DNA of 64,000 nucleotides from JAABVD01 sp965204545 (lineage in GTDB: Bacteria > Verrucomicrobiota > Verrucomicrobiia > Opitutales > UBA2995): the NCBI GenBank assembly GCA_965204545.1, contig CBDBFA010000003.1, forward strand, positions 930,001 to 994,000, given 5' to 3'. A program made the translations under genes and the position numbers. Below the pieces are notes generated by a model that was given only the letters and a program-made list of their open reading frames with translations, did no database searches and was not told the DNA's origin. Positions 42,444 through 52,209 of the stretch are shown one piece after another. Position 1 is the stretch's first letter, and each line of letters begins with the position of its first letter.

Positions 42444-45020
42444 ATGGCGAAAAAGTCAGGTCATACGCCCATGATGGGGCAATACTGGGAAGTGCGCAAC
42501 CGACTGCCGGAAAATACCCTTCTGCTCTTCCGTTTGGGGGACTTTTACGAGCTGTTCAACCGGGATGCGGAAGAGGGGGCATCGCTGTTGGGCATAACCC
42601 TGACAAAGCGTCATAAATACCCCATGGCCGGGATTCCCTTCCACGCGGCCGAGGCCTACATCGGGAAACTCCTGGCGGCGGGGAAGAAGGTGGCCATTTG
42701 CGACCAGGTGGAAACCCCCCAAACCGGGAAACTGGTCAAACGGGCGCTGACCCGAATCATCACCCCAGGGACCACTCTCAACGACGACCAGCTCACCCAA
42801 AACCGGAATCACTATATCCTGGCGGTGCACTGGGATAAAAAGGGGATCCACGCATCCTGGATGGACCTGACAACGGGGGAGTTCATCCTGGCCACGGAAA
42901 CGGTCATGGATCGGTTGCTGCCCGTCCTGACCGCCATCCGTCCCCGGGAAATCGTCCTTCCCGAGGAAGAGTTGGATAAACTCAAGGCGGGGGCGGACCC
43001 TCACGGCGCCACGGCGCAGTTTTGCCTTTTTTGCGCCGAAAACGCTGTTTCCGAGGTTCCCGGTTATCATTTCGACGCCGTTTCCGGCGCTCAATCCGTC
43101 ATGGACACCCTGGGAGTCCTCAATCTGGAGGGGTTCGGTATGTCCCTTCAAAACCCGGCCATCGGGGCAGCCGGGGCATTGATATATTACGTGACGGAAA
43201 GCCTGTGCGGGAAACCAAAAAACCTGCGAACCATCAGTGAATACCGCTCCGGGGATAACCTGCTGCTGGATCCGGCCACAGTGCGAAACCTGGAAATCTT
43301 TCAGTCGGCCCGGGGGACGCGCCAGGGATCGCTCGTTCACGCCATCGACCGCACCAGCACGGCGGCGGGAGCGCGCTTATTGGAACAGTACCTGAGTTCC
43401 CCCTCCCTGGATCTGGTCGAATTAAAGAGGCGGCAAACCTGTGTGGAAGAATTTCTGGAATCGCCCGGTCTCATGGCCGAATTTTCCGAAACCCTCCGCC
43501 TGACCCGGGACATGAAACGGATCCTGGCCCGGTTGGAAAACCGCATGCGGAATCCGAGGGAGATGGGCGGCATTCGCGACACTCTCAACGCCCTGCCCCA
43601 CTTGAAACAAATCCTGCGGCAGTTCAATGGGCCCAACCTCGGGCAACTGGTAGATGGCTTGAGGGATTTTACCGCCTTGCGGGAATTGCTCCACAGCGCA
43701 TTAAACCAGGAGTTGCCCGGAAAACTCGTAGACGGGGGCTACATCCGGGACGGATACGACGTCGAATTGGACCGGCTGCGGGCTCTAATGCGGGGAAACA
43801 AAATCTGGATTTCCCAACTGGAGGCCCGGGAAAGGGCAGCCACCGGAATCAAAAACCTCAAGATCAAATACAATGCGGCCTTCGGCTACTTCATCGAAGT
43901 CTCCAAGGCGAATCTTTCCCTCGTGCCCGAGCGCTATACGCGAAAATCCACCCTGGTAAACGCGGAGCGCTACCTGACGGCCGAATTGAAGGAGAAGGAA
44001 AGGGAAATCCTTAGCGCCGAGGCCAACAGCAACGCCCACGAGGAATCGCTCTTTCGCGATCTGGTGGAAAAAGTTCTGACCCAGGCGGCGGACCTGCATG
44101 GAGCCGCCCACATCCTGGCGCAAACCGATCTCTTCGTGGGTTGGGCCCAACTGGCCCGAAAGTGGGATTATTGCAAACCGGATCTGGACGAGACCGACTC
44201 CATTGAAATCGAGGACGGCCGCCATCCGGTGGTCGAACAATCCCTGCGCCGTGAAGCGCTGGGCCTGGCCGGAACCTACGCCTTCGTCCCCAACAGCGCC
44301 AGGATCAGTTCGAGCGATCGCCAGATTCTCCTCATAACCGGTCCCAATATGGCTGGGAAATCCACCTTCATTCGGCAAGTTTCCCTCATTACCCTGTTGG
44401 CCCAGGTCGGATGCTGGGTCCCGGCCAAGCGTTGCCGGCTCGGCTTGGTCGACCGCATTTTTTCTCGCGTGGGAGCCAGCGACGAACTGGCCCGGGGCAA
44501 CTCCACTTTCATGGTGGAAATGAACGAAACGGCCAACATTCTCAATAACGCAACCGATAAGAGCCTCATCATCCTGGATGAGATAGGACGCGGCACCAGC
44601 ACCTACGATGGGCTCAGCATCGCCTGGTCGGTCATCGAGCACCTGCACGCCGGAGAGGAGAAAGGCCCGAAAACCTTGTTTGCCACCCACTACCACGAAC
44701 TGACCAAGCTGGAGGAAACCTTGTCCCGGTTGCGCAATTACAGCGTGGCGGTGAAAGAGTGGAATGAAGATATCATCTTCGTGCGCCAAGTCATACCCGG
44801 ATCGGCCGACCGCAGTTACGGTATCCACGTGGCCCGCTTAGCCGGCCTACCCTATTCGGTCATCGAAAGGGCCAAAACCATTCTGCACCACCTGGAAAAC
44901 GATCAAACCGTCCAGGACGAAGTCACAGCGACTGGAAAACAAGTCCGCCGCAAAGGAAAGACCCCGAAAGACCTGCCTCAATCCAAGAAGCCCAATTTCG
45001 ATCAGTTGGAACTGCTTTGA
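42444..45020 (+). CDS. mutS: DNA mismatch repair protein MutS
   Basis: 858 residues, the usual length. Mismatch-binding motif FYE in LFRLGDFYELFNRDAEEGA; connector and lever domains; clamp region NAAFGYFIEVSKANLSLVP; ATPase with Walker A TGPNMAGKSTFIRQ, SRVGASDELARGNSTFMVEM, Walker B SLIILDEIGRGTSTYDG and LFATHYHELTKLE. It recognises mismatches and recruits MutL. mutL is not in the window. Relevant to genome context: this genome is rich in simple repeats, yet the mutS here appears intact. Confidence 0.97.
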   Translation: MAKKSGHTPMMGQYWEVRNRLPENTLLLFRLGDFYELFNRDAEEGASLLGITLTKRHKYPMAGIPFHAAEAYIGKLLAAGKKVAICDQVETPQTGKLVKRALTRIITPGTTLNDDQLTQNRNHYILAVHWDKKGIHASWMDLTTGEFILATETVMDRLLPVLTAIRPREIVLPEEELDKLKAGADPHGATAQFCLFCAENAVSEVPGYHFDAVSGAQSVMDTLGVLNLEGFGMSLQNPAIGAAGALIYYVTESLCGKPKNLRTISEYRSGDNLLLDPATVRNLEIFQSARGTRQGSLVHAIDRTSTAAGARLLEQYLSSPSLDLVELKRRQTCVEEFLESPGLMAEFSETLRLTRDMKRILARLENRMRNPREMGGIRDTLNALPHLKQILRQFNGPNLGQLVDGLRDFTALRELLHSALNQELPGKLVDGGYIRDGYDVELDRLRALMRGNKIWISQLEARERAATGIKNLKIKYNAAFGYFIEVSKANLSLVPERYTRKSTLVNAERYLTAELKEKEREILSAEANSNAHEESLFRDLVEKVLTQAADLHGAAHILAQTDLFVGWAQLARKWDYCKPDLDETDSIEIEDGRHPVVEQSLRREALGLAGTYAFVPNSARISSSDRQILLITGPNMAGKSTFIRQVSLITLLAQVGCWVPAKRCRLGLVDRIFSRVGASDELARGNSTFMVEMNETANILNNATDKSLIILDEIGRGTSTYDGLSIAWSVIEHLHAGEEKGPKTLFATHYHELTKLEETLSRLRNYSVAVKEWNEDIIFVRQVIPGSADRSYGIHVARLAGLPYSVIERAKTILHHLENDQTVQDEVTATGKQVRRKGKTPKDLPQSKKPNFDQLELL

Positions 45021-45271
45021 GGCGCGCTGAGGCGCGCCAATTAGGAATTGGGAATGGGGGAGGGGGGGGAAAGGATGAAGGAAGAAGGAAGAAGGAAGAA
45101 GGGGGAAAGGAGCGCGGATTGGAAATCTTTGCGGTCTTGGCGAGCTTTGCGAGAGGCCTTCCTTTTTTTCGATCAGGATCACGATTCTGGGAAATCTCAG
45201 CAACTCAGCATCTCGGCAACTCTTCTGCTTTGTTCTTGGAATTCGGTGGCTGAGGCATTTAGGCTGGCGGG
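45021..45271. repeat. intergenic repeats
   Basis: GGCGCGCTGAGGCGCGCC, GAAGAAGGAAGAAGG, TTGGCGAGCTTTGCGAGAGG, GATCAGGATCACGATTC and CAGCAACTCAGCATCTCGG. No gene is seen. Confidence 0.65.
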
Positions 45272-46219
45272 GTGAAAAGCATCCTTTCTTGCCTTCGAAT
45301 TTTATGGTTCATTCTGGCCGGCGGCCTGGGTCTGGCCCCGGGTCTCCATTCCGAGGTCAGGGTGGAAAACCTTCCCGGGAGCCTGGAGATAACCGTTGGG
45401 GGAAAACCTGTTCTTCAATACCATACGGCGGTTGTTCCCCCTCCTCCCAGGGTGGATCCGGTATACGCGCGCAGTGGATTCATACACCCTTTGTTTTCGC
45501 CCTCGGGGAAAATCCTGACCGACCCTTTTCCCGTGGGCCACGTGCACCAGCACGCGGTTTTTTCGGCCTGGTCCCGGGCCACCTTCCGCCACCAAACGGT
45601 CGATTTCTGGAACCAGGCCGACAAGTTGGGCAATGTGAAACACCGCGCCGTGCTGGCCCGGCAAGGACACGGGTTTACCGCCCATCTTCAACAGGTGTGC
45701 ACAAAGCATGGGCCGGCCTTGGACGAGATATGGAAGGTCTCGGTAAAGGAAAGCCGCGATCCCTACATAATAGACCTGGAAACCGAGCAAAGCTGTGCCA
45801 CCACGGATGAGGTTTACCTGCACCACTATCGCTATGGCGGGATGGCCTTCCGCGGGTCCAAACACTGGAACGAGGAGGATGAAGATTATTTCGAGGGCCC
45901 GATGAAAATCCTGACGGGCCAGGGCATCAGGGACCGGGAAGCGGGCAATCACAGCACGCCGCGGTGGTTGGCCGCATACGGGCCGGTGGAGGGGCAAACC
46001 GTTGGGGTGGTTTACATGGACCATCCAGGCAATTTCCGGCACCCCCAATCCGTGCGCATTCACCCGACCATGCCCTACTTTGTCTTCGGTCCCGTTCCCA
46101 GGGGTTCCGTCATCATCAGGCCCGGCATGGCCTATCAGGCGCGTTACCGAATCATAACTTTTGACGGGGAACCCGATGCGGAAGTGATCGAGGGGTGGTA
46201 CCGGTCCTTTGCGGAATAG
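45272..46219 (+). CDS. PmoA-like secreted protein (DUF6807 type)
   Basis: 315 residues from a GTG at 45272. Signal peptide ILSCLRILWFILAGGLGLAPGLHS. Family landmarks are the segments ARSGFIHPLFSPSGKILTD, HVHQHAVFSAW, VYLHHYRYGGMAFRG and VYMDHPGNFRHPQSVRIHP. These proteins are named after methane monooxygenase subunit A in databases but are not membrane monooxygenases; they are common in Planctomycetes and Verrucomicrobia near sugar-degradation genes. The conserved His-rich segments suggest a metal or sugar-binding site (inference). It is probably periplasmic. Confidence 0.83.
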   Translation: MKSILSCLRILWFILAGGLGLAPGLHSEVRVENLPGSLEITVGGKPVLQYHTAVVPPPPRVDPVYARSGFIHPLFSPSGKILTDPFPVGHVHQHAVFSAWSRATFRHQTVDFWNQADKLGNVKHRAVLARQGHGFTAHLQQVCTKHGPALDEIWKVSVKESRDPYIIDLETEQSCATTDEVYLHHYRYGGMAFRGSKHWNEEDEDYFEGPMKILTGQGIRDREAGNHSTPRWLAAYGPVEGQTVGVVYMDHPGNFRHPQSVRIHPTMPYFVFGPVPRGSVIIRPGMAYQARYRIITFDGEPDAEVIEGWYRSFAE

Positions 46220-46444
46220 CCGCAAAAGAACGCAAAAAACGCAAAAGGGGGGGATGGATTAACCACAGAGGACACAGAGAGCACAGAGGGGGGAGAAGGC
46301 GCGCTGAGGCGCGCCAATTAGGAATGGGATCTCGCCAAGGCGAGATGGCACATCCGCCTTCGCCTTGCAGGTCTACGGCGTGACAGGGAAAACACAAAAT
46401 TCTTAATTTCTAATTCTTCATTCCTCATTGGCGCCGCTGGCGCC
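46220..46444. repeat. intergenic repeats between convergent genes
   Basis: CACAGAGGACACAGAGAGC, GGCGCGCTGAGGCGCGCC, AATTAGG, the hairpin ATCTCGCCAAGGCGAGAT (46328-46347), GGTCTACGGCGTGACAGGG and ATTCTTCATTCCTCATTGG. Confidence 0.65.
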
Positions 46445-47383
46445 TCAAGGGGTTTGAAGGAGAGGGTCCATTTCTGGATAGAGGTTGCGGAAATCATCGG
46501 GGGGTTTGGCGACAAGGCGCAGGTTTTTCCGGGTAATGGGGTGCTGGAGTTTCAATTTCCAGGCATGGAGCATTACCCGGGTGGGCTGAACGGGGAGATC
46601 GATGCCGGCGCCGCGGTAACCGTAAACCTTGTCCCCCAAAATGGGATGGCCCATATCGGATAGGTGCACGCGGATTTGATGCGTCCGACCGGTGTGGAGG
46701 TCGCATCGCAACAAGGAAATCCGGTCCTGGCCGGAACCGAGCAATTCCCAGTCGGTATGGGCATTCCTGCCGTCATCGCGGATGCTCATCTTGTGGCGGA
46801 CAACGGGATGGCGGCCCATGGGTTTTCGAAGGGTACCGGACAATCGATCCGGAACGCCGGCGACCAGGGCGAGGTAGGCTTTGCCGACCGAGCGCGCGGC
46901 GAAGGCCAAGGACAGGCCGTGGTGGGCGGCGTCGCTCTTGGCCACCACCATGACTCCCGAGGTATCACGGTCGAGGCGGTGGACGATGCCGGGACGGTCC
47001 GTACCGCCCAGGAAGCTGAGTCGGCCCCGGCAGTGAAAAAGCAGGGCGTGGGCCAGGGTTTGGTCATGGGTTCCCGCCCCGGGGTGAACCACCATTCCGG
47101 ATGCCTTGTTTACGGCCAGGAGGTGTTCGTCCTCAAACAGAATATGTAAGGGCAAATCCACCGGAGACAAATCCCGCCGCTCGACTTTCAAACGGGTAAA
47201 CTCCACCACATCCCCCTTTCTGAGCCTGGTGGATTTGGCAACGCGACCTCCATTTACTTTGACCAATCCTTTCTGAAAGGCTTTCTGAATGTGGGTCCGG
47301 CTGATATCGGGCAACTTCCGACTTATCCATTTGTCGGCACGAATTTTTCCCACCCCGTCTTCAACCTGCCACTTTTGCGCCAT
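46445..47383 (-). CDS. rluD: RluA/RluD-family 23S rRNA pseudouridine synthase
   Basis: 312 residues. N-terminal S4 domain (IRADKWISRKLPDISRTHIQKAFQKGLVKVNG), then the catalytic RluA fold with GIVHRLDRDTSGVMVVAKSD (catalytic Asp in HRLDRDTSG), GRTHQIRVHLSDMGHPILGDKVYG and RVMLHAWKL. It converts uridines of 23S rRNA (or other RNA) to pseudouridine; the exact site is inferred from the S4 domain plus the HRLDRDTSG motif. ATG at 47383. Confidence 0.93.
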   Translation of the reverse strand: MAQKWQVEDGVGKIRADKWISRKLPDISRTHIQKAFQKGLVKVNGGRVAKSTRLRKGDVVEFTRLKVERRDLSPVDLPLHILFEDEHLLAVNKASGMVVHPGAGTHDQTLAHALLFHCRGRLSFLGGTDRPGIVHRLDRDTSGVMVVAKSDAAHHGLSLAFAARSVGKAYLALVAGVPDRLSGTLRKPMGRHPVVRHKMSIRDDGRNAHTDWELLGSGQDRISLLRCDLHTGRTHQIRVHLSDMGHPILGDKVYGYRGAGIDLPVQPTRVMLHAWKLKLQHPITRKNLRLVAKPPDDFRNLYPEMDPLLQTP

Positions 47384-47679
47384 TCACCCAGATTATAAAG
47401 GAAGAAGGAAAAAGGAAGAAGGAAGAAGGAGGGGCATCTCGGAACCGTGCTTTGTTGAGTTGCTGAGAGGCTGAGTTACTGAGAGGGAGAGAGGCGCAAA
47501 GGGATCTCGCCAAGGCGAGATGGCACAAAGGCACAGAGGCACAAAGGCACAGAGGGGGAGAAGGGGAAAAGGATGAAAAGGGTGAGGCGCGCGGGAGGCT
47601 TTTGTGGAACCCCGTTGGGGTTCGGTTGGATAGGTGATCGGTAACCCAGCGTGCGCTGCGCGACGCTGGGCTTTGGAGT
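47384..47679. repeat. intergenic repeat block
   Basis: GAAGAAGG runs, CTGAGAGGCTGAGTTACTGAG, the ATCTCGCCAAGGCGAGAT hairpin (47503-47522) with octamers and triple-hairpin copy 6 (47600-47697), which runs into the M29 peptidase 3' end. Confidence 0.75.
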
Positions 47680-47697
47680 TTAACGCCGTTGGCGTTT
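47600..47697 (+). repeat. triple-hairpin element, copy 6
   Basis: All three hairpins are intact. The third hairpin provides the last codons and the stop of the minus-strand gene at 47680-48813. Confidence 0.88.
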
Positions 47698-48813
47698 TTG
47701 TTCGTGACCAAGTAAGTATTCCGGGTTTAGTTTCTGCAGGGGTTCGGGCAGGAACTGGCCGTCTTTGCGGATCAACTCTCCGTCGAAATAGATTTCCCCG
47801 CCCCCGAATTGAGCGGTCTGAAGGCAAACCATATCCCAATGGATCTGAGATCGGTTCCCGTTATCCGCTTCCTCGTAGGCTTGGCCGGGCGTAAAGTGAA
47901 AGGAACCGGCCATTTTTTCGTCGAACAGGATATCCCGCATGGGCCGGGTGATGTGGGGGTTGAAGGCCAGGGAAAATTCGCCGATATAGCGCGCCCCGGC
48001 ATCGGTATCGAGGATCTCCTCGAGTCGGGTGGTATTGGTGGAAGAACTCTCCACCACCCTGCCCTCTTGAAAAACGAGGCGGATGCGGTCGAAGGAAGTT
48101 CCCTGATAAACGGTGGGGGCATTAAACCGGATGACGCCGTTCACGCTGTTTTTCACCGGGCTGGTGAACACTTCCCCGTCGGGAATATTCCTTAAACCCC
48201 CACAAGTGACTGCGGGGATGCCCTTGATGGAAAACTCCAGGTCGGTCCCCTTCCCTTTGATCCGGACCCGGTCGGTCGACTCCATGAGCGCTTTCAAACT
48301 TTCCATGCCCTCGGTCATTCGACTGTAATCCATGGTGCAAACGCGGAAGTAAAAATCTTCGAAAGCTTCGCTGCTCATCAAAGCTTGCTGGGCCATTCCC
48401 GGTGTGGGCCAGCGCAAGACCACCCAACGCGTTTGCCTCACCCGATAGTCGAGAACGGGTTTGAGAGCCGATTCCGCCACTAACACCCGGTCGGCCGAAA
48501 CGTCTGAATTTTCAAAAATATTGTGAGCACCTCGAAGGGCGATATATGCGTCCATTCCCTTCATCTGCCGCAGTTTGATTGCGGCATCGAAAGCAAATTG
48601 ATCCTCCCTCGCCCCCAGCAGCAGTTCCCGGCTTATGCGGGCGTTGTGCAACGAGACGTGGGGCAGGGCTCCCCTTTTTCGAATGGTTCGTATCAAGGCG
48701 ATGACCATGGCGGCGGGTATATCGAAACAATCGATCAAAACCCGGTCCCCCTCTTCCAGCCGGGTGGAATGCCCGGTCAAAACCTCGGCCAAGTCAAAAT
48801 ATCGCGGATCCAT
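47680..48813 (-). CDS. M29-family aminopeptidase
   Basis: 377 residues. Thermophilic-type metallo-aminopeptidase: the C-terminal half has the metal-ligand segments PDGEVFTSPVKNSVNGVIRF, ARYIGEFSLAFNPHITRPM and QIHWDMVCLQ. M29 peptidases are two-metal cytosolic enzymes that remove N-terminal residues. The C-terminus KRQRR and the stop codon come from the AACGCCGTTGGCGTT hairpin of triple-hairpin copy 6. The end beyond GHEQ is therefore repeat-derived. ATG at 48813 (MDPRYFDLAEVLTGHSTRL). Confidence 0.88.
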   Translation of the reverse strand: MDPRYFDLAEVLTGHSTRLEEGDRVLIDCFDIPAAMVIALIRTIRKRGALPHVSLHNARISRELLLGAREDQFAFDAAIKLRQMKGMDAYIALRGAHNIFENSDVSADRVLVAESALKPVLDYRVRQTRWVVLRWPTPGMAQQALMSSEAFEDFYFRVCTMDYSRMTEGMESLKALMESTDRVRIKGKGTDLEFSIKGIPAVTCGGLRNIPDGEVFTSPVKNSVNGVIRFNAPTVYQGTSFDRIRLVFQEGRVVESSSTNTTRLEEILDTDAGARYIGEFSLAFNPHITRPMRDILFDEKMAGSFHFTPGQAYEEADNGNRSQIHWDMVCLQTAQFGGGEIYFDGELIRKDGQFLPEPLQKLNPEYLLGHEQKRQRR

Positions 48814-48842
48814 AAATTCCTGACTGCCCCTCCACTTTCCAA

Positions 48843-50036
48843 TTACCCGCGCCGGATCTCACTCCCGGCATACCTGACTTGGAAATTGTAAATTCGTTTC
48901 TCCGCCAAAAGGATTGCGCCCGTTTTCAGGTCTACCCGTTTCGGCACCTCCACTTTTCTCACTTCAATGGTGGTGTGATAGCCCCGCTCCGAAAATACAT
49001 CCAACAGGATCCGCAAGGCCAAAGGGTCGTGAAACAACGCATTCTCCGAGTTGATCTGAGCCTTTCCCGATATGGCATGACGCAGGATAATGGGCATAAA
49101 TTTCTCCCGGATGTAATGGATCACCCTGGCAAGAAGCTCGGGTTGTTCCTGAGCGTATCCATCAAGCCGGTTGACCAGGTCCTGTCGGGCGTGGCGCACG
49201 ATTTCATCAGACACCGGAATGACACGCAATACATCGAATGTTTTTTCCCCCAACTCCAATGAACTCTGATAGCGCAATTCCCTAAGGATTCGTTCCTCCA
49301 CTTCTTCGATGGAGCCATGGGCATGGATGTAATGGTAGTGGAAAATCTGCCGCAAATCCTTCAAGGCCTCGTAAGTGCCTTCCTTGAAGGTACGGTAGCG
49401 ACGACGAGCCGTGGCATCGTCAAAATCGGTGGCGCGCTCCCTTTTCAGTTTCCCCACACCGGAGGCGCGTACCTTCTCATTGTGTTCGCTAATCTGCCTG
49501 CCTCGGAACATCTGACGGGCCACGCTTTCCCGTTCATCCACAAAGAGCACCATGATGTGGAAAATCGGCTTGGGAAAATTCTGTTGCAAGGAGGTTTGGT
49601 AAAATTCCAGCCGCAAGCTGCTCACTGCCTGGTAGAGCAGCTTCAGACATTCCACCTGCACTTTGGTTCGTGGAAATCCATCCACCACCACGCCGCTCTC
49701 ATACTTCGGCTTGAGCAGTTCCTCGAAGACCAGGGTAACCACTTCGTTGTCCCCGACCATGCCCCCGGCATCCTTTATTTTTTCGGCCTCCGGACTGGTG
49801 AGCAGATCGCTCACAACGATCGGCCCGCCGGTGAGGTCGCGGAATTCCATGATAAACCGGGTTTGCGTCCCCTTTCCCGACCCCGGAGCGCCATTCAACC
49901 AAATGATTTCCTTGGGGAAACGCAGGCCATGGTGTCCGTACTTCTGCTCCAGGTAATGCCAAACCGCATTAAAAATGAGCTGGGCATCTTTAATCTCAAG
50001 ATCCTGTATCGTTTCTTCTTTTACCGTTTGCGCCAT
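48843..50036 (-). CDS. adenylate kinase-like nucleoside monophosphate kinase, long form
   Basis: 397 residues, about twice a normal adenylate kinase. The N-terminal half has the P-loop IIWLNGAPGSGKGTQTRF, GGPIVVSDLLTS, VVVDGFPRTKVQVE and a LID-like arginine segment ARQMFRGRQISE. A C-terminal extension of about 160 residues (from about LGEKTFDVLRVIPVSDEIV to the end, NFQVRYAGSEIRR) has no family I recognise. It is likely an AMP or nucleoside-monophosphate kinase with an added regulatory domain (inference). It lies between the M29 peptidase and lpxK genes on the same strand. Confidence 0.82.
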   Translation of the reverse strand: MAQTVKEETIQDLEIKDAQLIFNAVWHYLEQKYGHHGLRFPKEIIWLNGAPGSGKGTQTRFIMEFRDLTGGPIVVSDLLTSPEAEKIKDAGGMVGDNEVVTLVFEELLKPKYESGVVVDGFPRTKVQVECLKLLYQAVSSLRLEFYQTSLQQNFPKPIFHIMVLFVDERESVARQMFRGRQISEHNEKVRASGVGKLKRERATDFDDATARRRYRTFKEGTYEALKDLRQIFHYHYIHAHGSIEEVEERILRELRYQSSLELGEKTFDVLRVIPVSDEIVRHARQDLVNRLDGYAQEQPELLARVIHYIREKFMPIILRHAISGKAQINSENALFHDPLALRILLDVFSERGYHTTIEVRKVEVPKRVDLKTGAILLAEKRIYNFQVRYAGSEIRRG

Positions 50037-50345
50037 ATTCGAATAACCTTCAGTAGTGGAAAGTGGAGAGAAGAGTAAAAGGCTGAAGGCTGAAGGTTAA
50101 AGGCTGAATTTCCGGCAACTCACCATTCTCCACCATAAAGGCGCGCGGGGCTCGCCAATTAGCCCGCATTTCTCACTTACCGAGCGAATGCGACATCTCC
50201 GAATTTTCTACTGCGCTCCGGTATGTCGGTAAAAGGGGAATCAAATGGTAGGGCAATCACGTCCCCGCGATGCCGCAACATACGCCTTCAGACCCGGCGC
50301 GGCAAGGATGCCGCTGCCCTACCGCTTACGGCGTGGAAGGGGTCC
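50037..50345. repeat. 309-bp region with a rearranged YTAR element
   Basis: GGCTGAAGGCTGAAGG, GGCGCGCGGGGCTCGCC and a scrambled copy of the YTAR element (50162-50235): left end CCCGCATTTCTCAC, then an inverted ACCGAGCGAATGCGACATC, then TTTTCTACTGCGCTCCGG. Further on GCGGCAAGGATGCCGCTGCC. No gene is seen. Confidence 0.65.
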
Positions 50346-51551
50346 TCAGACCAGGGAGTGGGTTGGGTTTTCGGGAAAGCAGATCCGGGAAACCGCTTTT
50401 TCAAAGTCCTTGTCTCCCGATAGAATGTCGATCTCGAGTCTGAGGAAGTAGAGGGGGACCGGCATGTAAAAGCCTTCCGGGACCTTCACCGCGTCCTTCT
50501 CCGTGGTGACCAGGTATTCGAGATTTTCCCTTTGGGCCTGTCCGAACAAGTGATTCAACTCTTCCTCGGTATAAAGGTGATGATCCAGAAAACGGCGGGC
50601 CTGGATCAGCTGAGCCCCGAATTGGCGAAGGAACCCCTCGAAACTGGAATGGTCGGCAATGGCGCTGAAAGCTCCGATACGCCGTCCCTTGAGATCGGCA
50701 AGCTCCCGTCGTTCCCCCGATTCCAGGTTCTCCAGGTATTGGGGCCGATGGGCGCATTCGATGATATCCACCCCCGGATTGTGCGACTTTATACGGCGCA
50801 CCAGCACCGGATCGGAAGCGCCATCCGATTTGGTGATGAAGACGTAAGTGGCGCGTTTGAGGTGTTTGATGGGTTCGCGCAGAACTCCCCGCGGGAGCAA
50901 TCTCTCGTTGCCGAAGGGATTGTTCTTATCCACCAACAAGAGATTGAGACGTCCCTTCAAGGGCAGGTACTGAAACCCGTCATCCAGGATCAAGGTGTCG
51001 ACTCCGTATTTACGAATGGCAAAAGACCCGGCGTTGACCCGGTTCTTGTCCACGAACACCATTACGCCGGGCAGGTTCCGGGCAAGCATGTAGGGCTCGT
51101 CTCCCGCTTCCTCCGGGTTGAGCAAAACCCTTTCCCCATCGCTCACCACCTTGGGGGGCGGATCGCCCATGTGGGAGATCTGGCGCAGCCAGCGCTTCCA
51201 AAACGGAACCGGTTTGCTTTTGTAGCCCCGGCTGAGAATGGCCACCTTGCGTCCGCGGGAGGCCAGGGATCGGGCAAACTTCTCCACCACGGGGGTTTTT
51301 CCCGTTCCTCCCACCGTGAGGTTGCCCACTACCACCACCAGGCAACCCAGGTGATTGGTTCGGAACAAGCGGTTCTCATACAACCAGAGCCGTAGTTGCA
51401 CGATACCACTGAAGAGGTAGGAAAACAACTTCAGGAACGCGGCAAAGACCGCCACGCGCTTTCCCTTCCTGCGGTCCAGAATTACGTCCTCCGCAAACAG
51501 GGCAAAACGCTCGAATAATTGATGAACACGCCTGATGAAGCGTTTGATCAT
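50346..51551 (-). CDS. lpxK: tetraacyldisaccharide 4'-kinase
   Basis: 401 residues. N-terminal hydrophobic helix (AAFLKLFSYLFSGIVQLRLWLYENRLF), Walker A VVVVGNLTVGGTGKTPVVEKF, SRGYKSK, VVSDGERVLLNPEEAGDEPYMLARNLPGVMVFV and LILDDGFQYLPLKGRLNLLLVD. It phosphorylates the 4' position of the lipid A precursor at the inner membrane. With LptD at 28216 it supports an LPS-bearing outer membrane. Start at ATG 51551. Confidence 0.95.
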   Translation of the reverse strand: MIKRFIRRVHQLFERFALFAEDVILDRRKGKRVAVFAAFLKLFSYLFSGIVQLRLWLYENRLFRTNHLGCLVVVVGNLTVGGTGKTPVVEKFARSLASRGRKVAILSRGYKSKPVPFWKRWLRQISHMGDPPPKVVSDGERVLLNPEEAGDEPYMLARNLPGVMVFVDKNRVNAGSFAIRKYGVDTLILDDGFQYLPLKGRLNLLLVDKNNPFGNERLLPRGVLREPIKHLKRATYVFITKSDGASDPVLVRRIKSHNPGVDIIECAHRPQYLENLESGERRELADLKGRRIGAFSAIADHSSFEGFLRQFGAQLIQARRFLDHHLYTEEELNHLFGQAQRENLEYLVTTEKDAVKVPEGFYMPVPLYFLRLEIDILSGDKDFEKAVSRICFPENPTHSLV

Positions 51552-52209
51552 TTGATGGGCAAATGCTGGAAGCCTTTAAAAAAGACATCCGGGTTTTAAC
51601 GTTCCCCCTGCCGTGCAAAACCTCAAGAACTAAATCAGGGAGGGTAAGGCGTCACGCCTGCAGGAAGGGGGGAAGCGCCATCCTCCTTCGCCCGTTGGGG
51701 CTACGGCGTGACAGGGAGGGCGCGAATTAGGAATTAGGAATTAGGAATTGGGGAAGCGCCCAAGGGCGCAAAAGCTGAAGGTGTTGAGGATAATTGTGAT
51801 CGAAAGGAAAGGAGTGGGGGAGAGAGTTATGAGTTTGGGTGATGTCACATTCGCTCGGTAGTGAGACATGCGGTTTCAGGAAAAAAACCAAACTCCATTA
51901 TTGACGGACATATGGTCAGCAACCTTTTTAAGTAAATCTCAGCCGGAAGCCTCACCCGGGGCCTCCGGGACCTAACCCGCATGTCTCACAAATTTTCTAC
52001 TACGCGCCCGAATCCCGGCACTGGAGCGAGAATCGCTGGATTTCATGCCCGTGCTTGGCACAGATGCATGCCGACTTTGCAGGGTGTCGACCCAGCTTCA
52101 CCCGCGAATCGGCACGAAACCCGCTCCAGCACTCGGTCTTCGATCGCTCGCTACGAATTTTGTGAGAAATGCGGGCTAACTCCAAATTGAATCCCCAATC
52201 CATAGCGCA
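51552..52209. repeat. 658-bp region before the aminotransferase, with YTAR element copy D
   Basis: GGTCACGCCTGCAGG, GGCTACGGCGTGACAGGG, AATTAGG repeats (about 51724-51749), a GATCG hexamer remnant, a right-end remnant of the YTAR element (51841-51874), then unique sequence (about 51880-51970) and element copy D. No gene is seen. Confidence 0.75.
51976..52175 (+). mobile_element. 200-bp YTAR element, copy D
   Basis: Ends CCCGCATGTCTCACAAA and TTTTGTGAGAAATGCGGG, flanked on both sides by CTAA. Compared with the 173-bp form it has 27 extra bp in the middle. It lies 34 bp upstream of the aminotransferase start. Confidence 0.93.
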
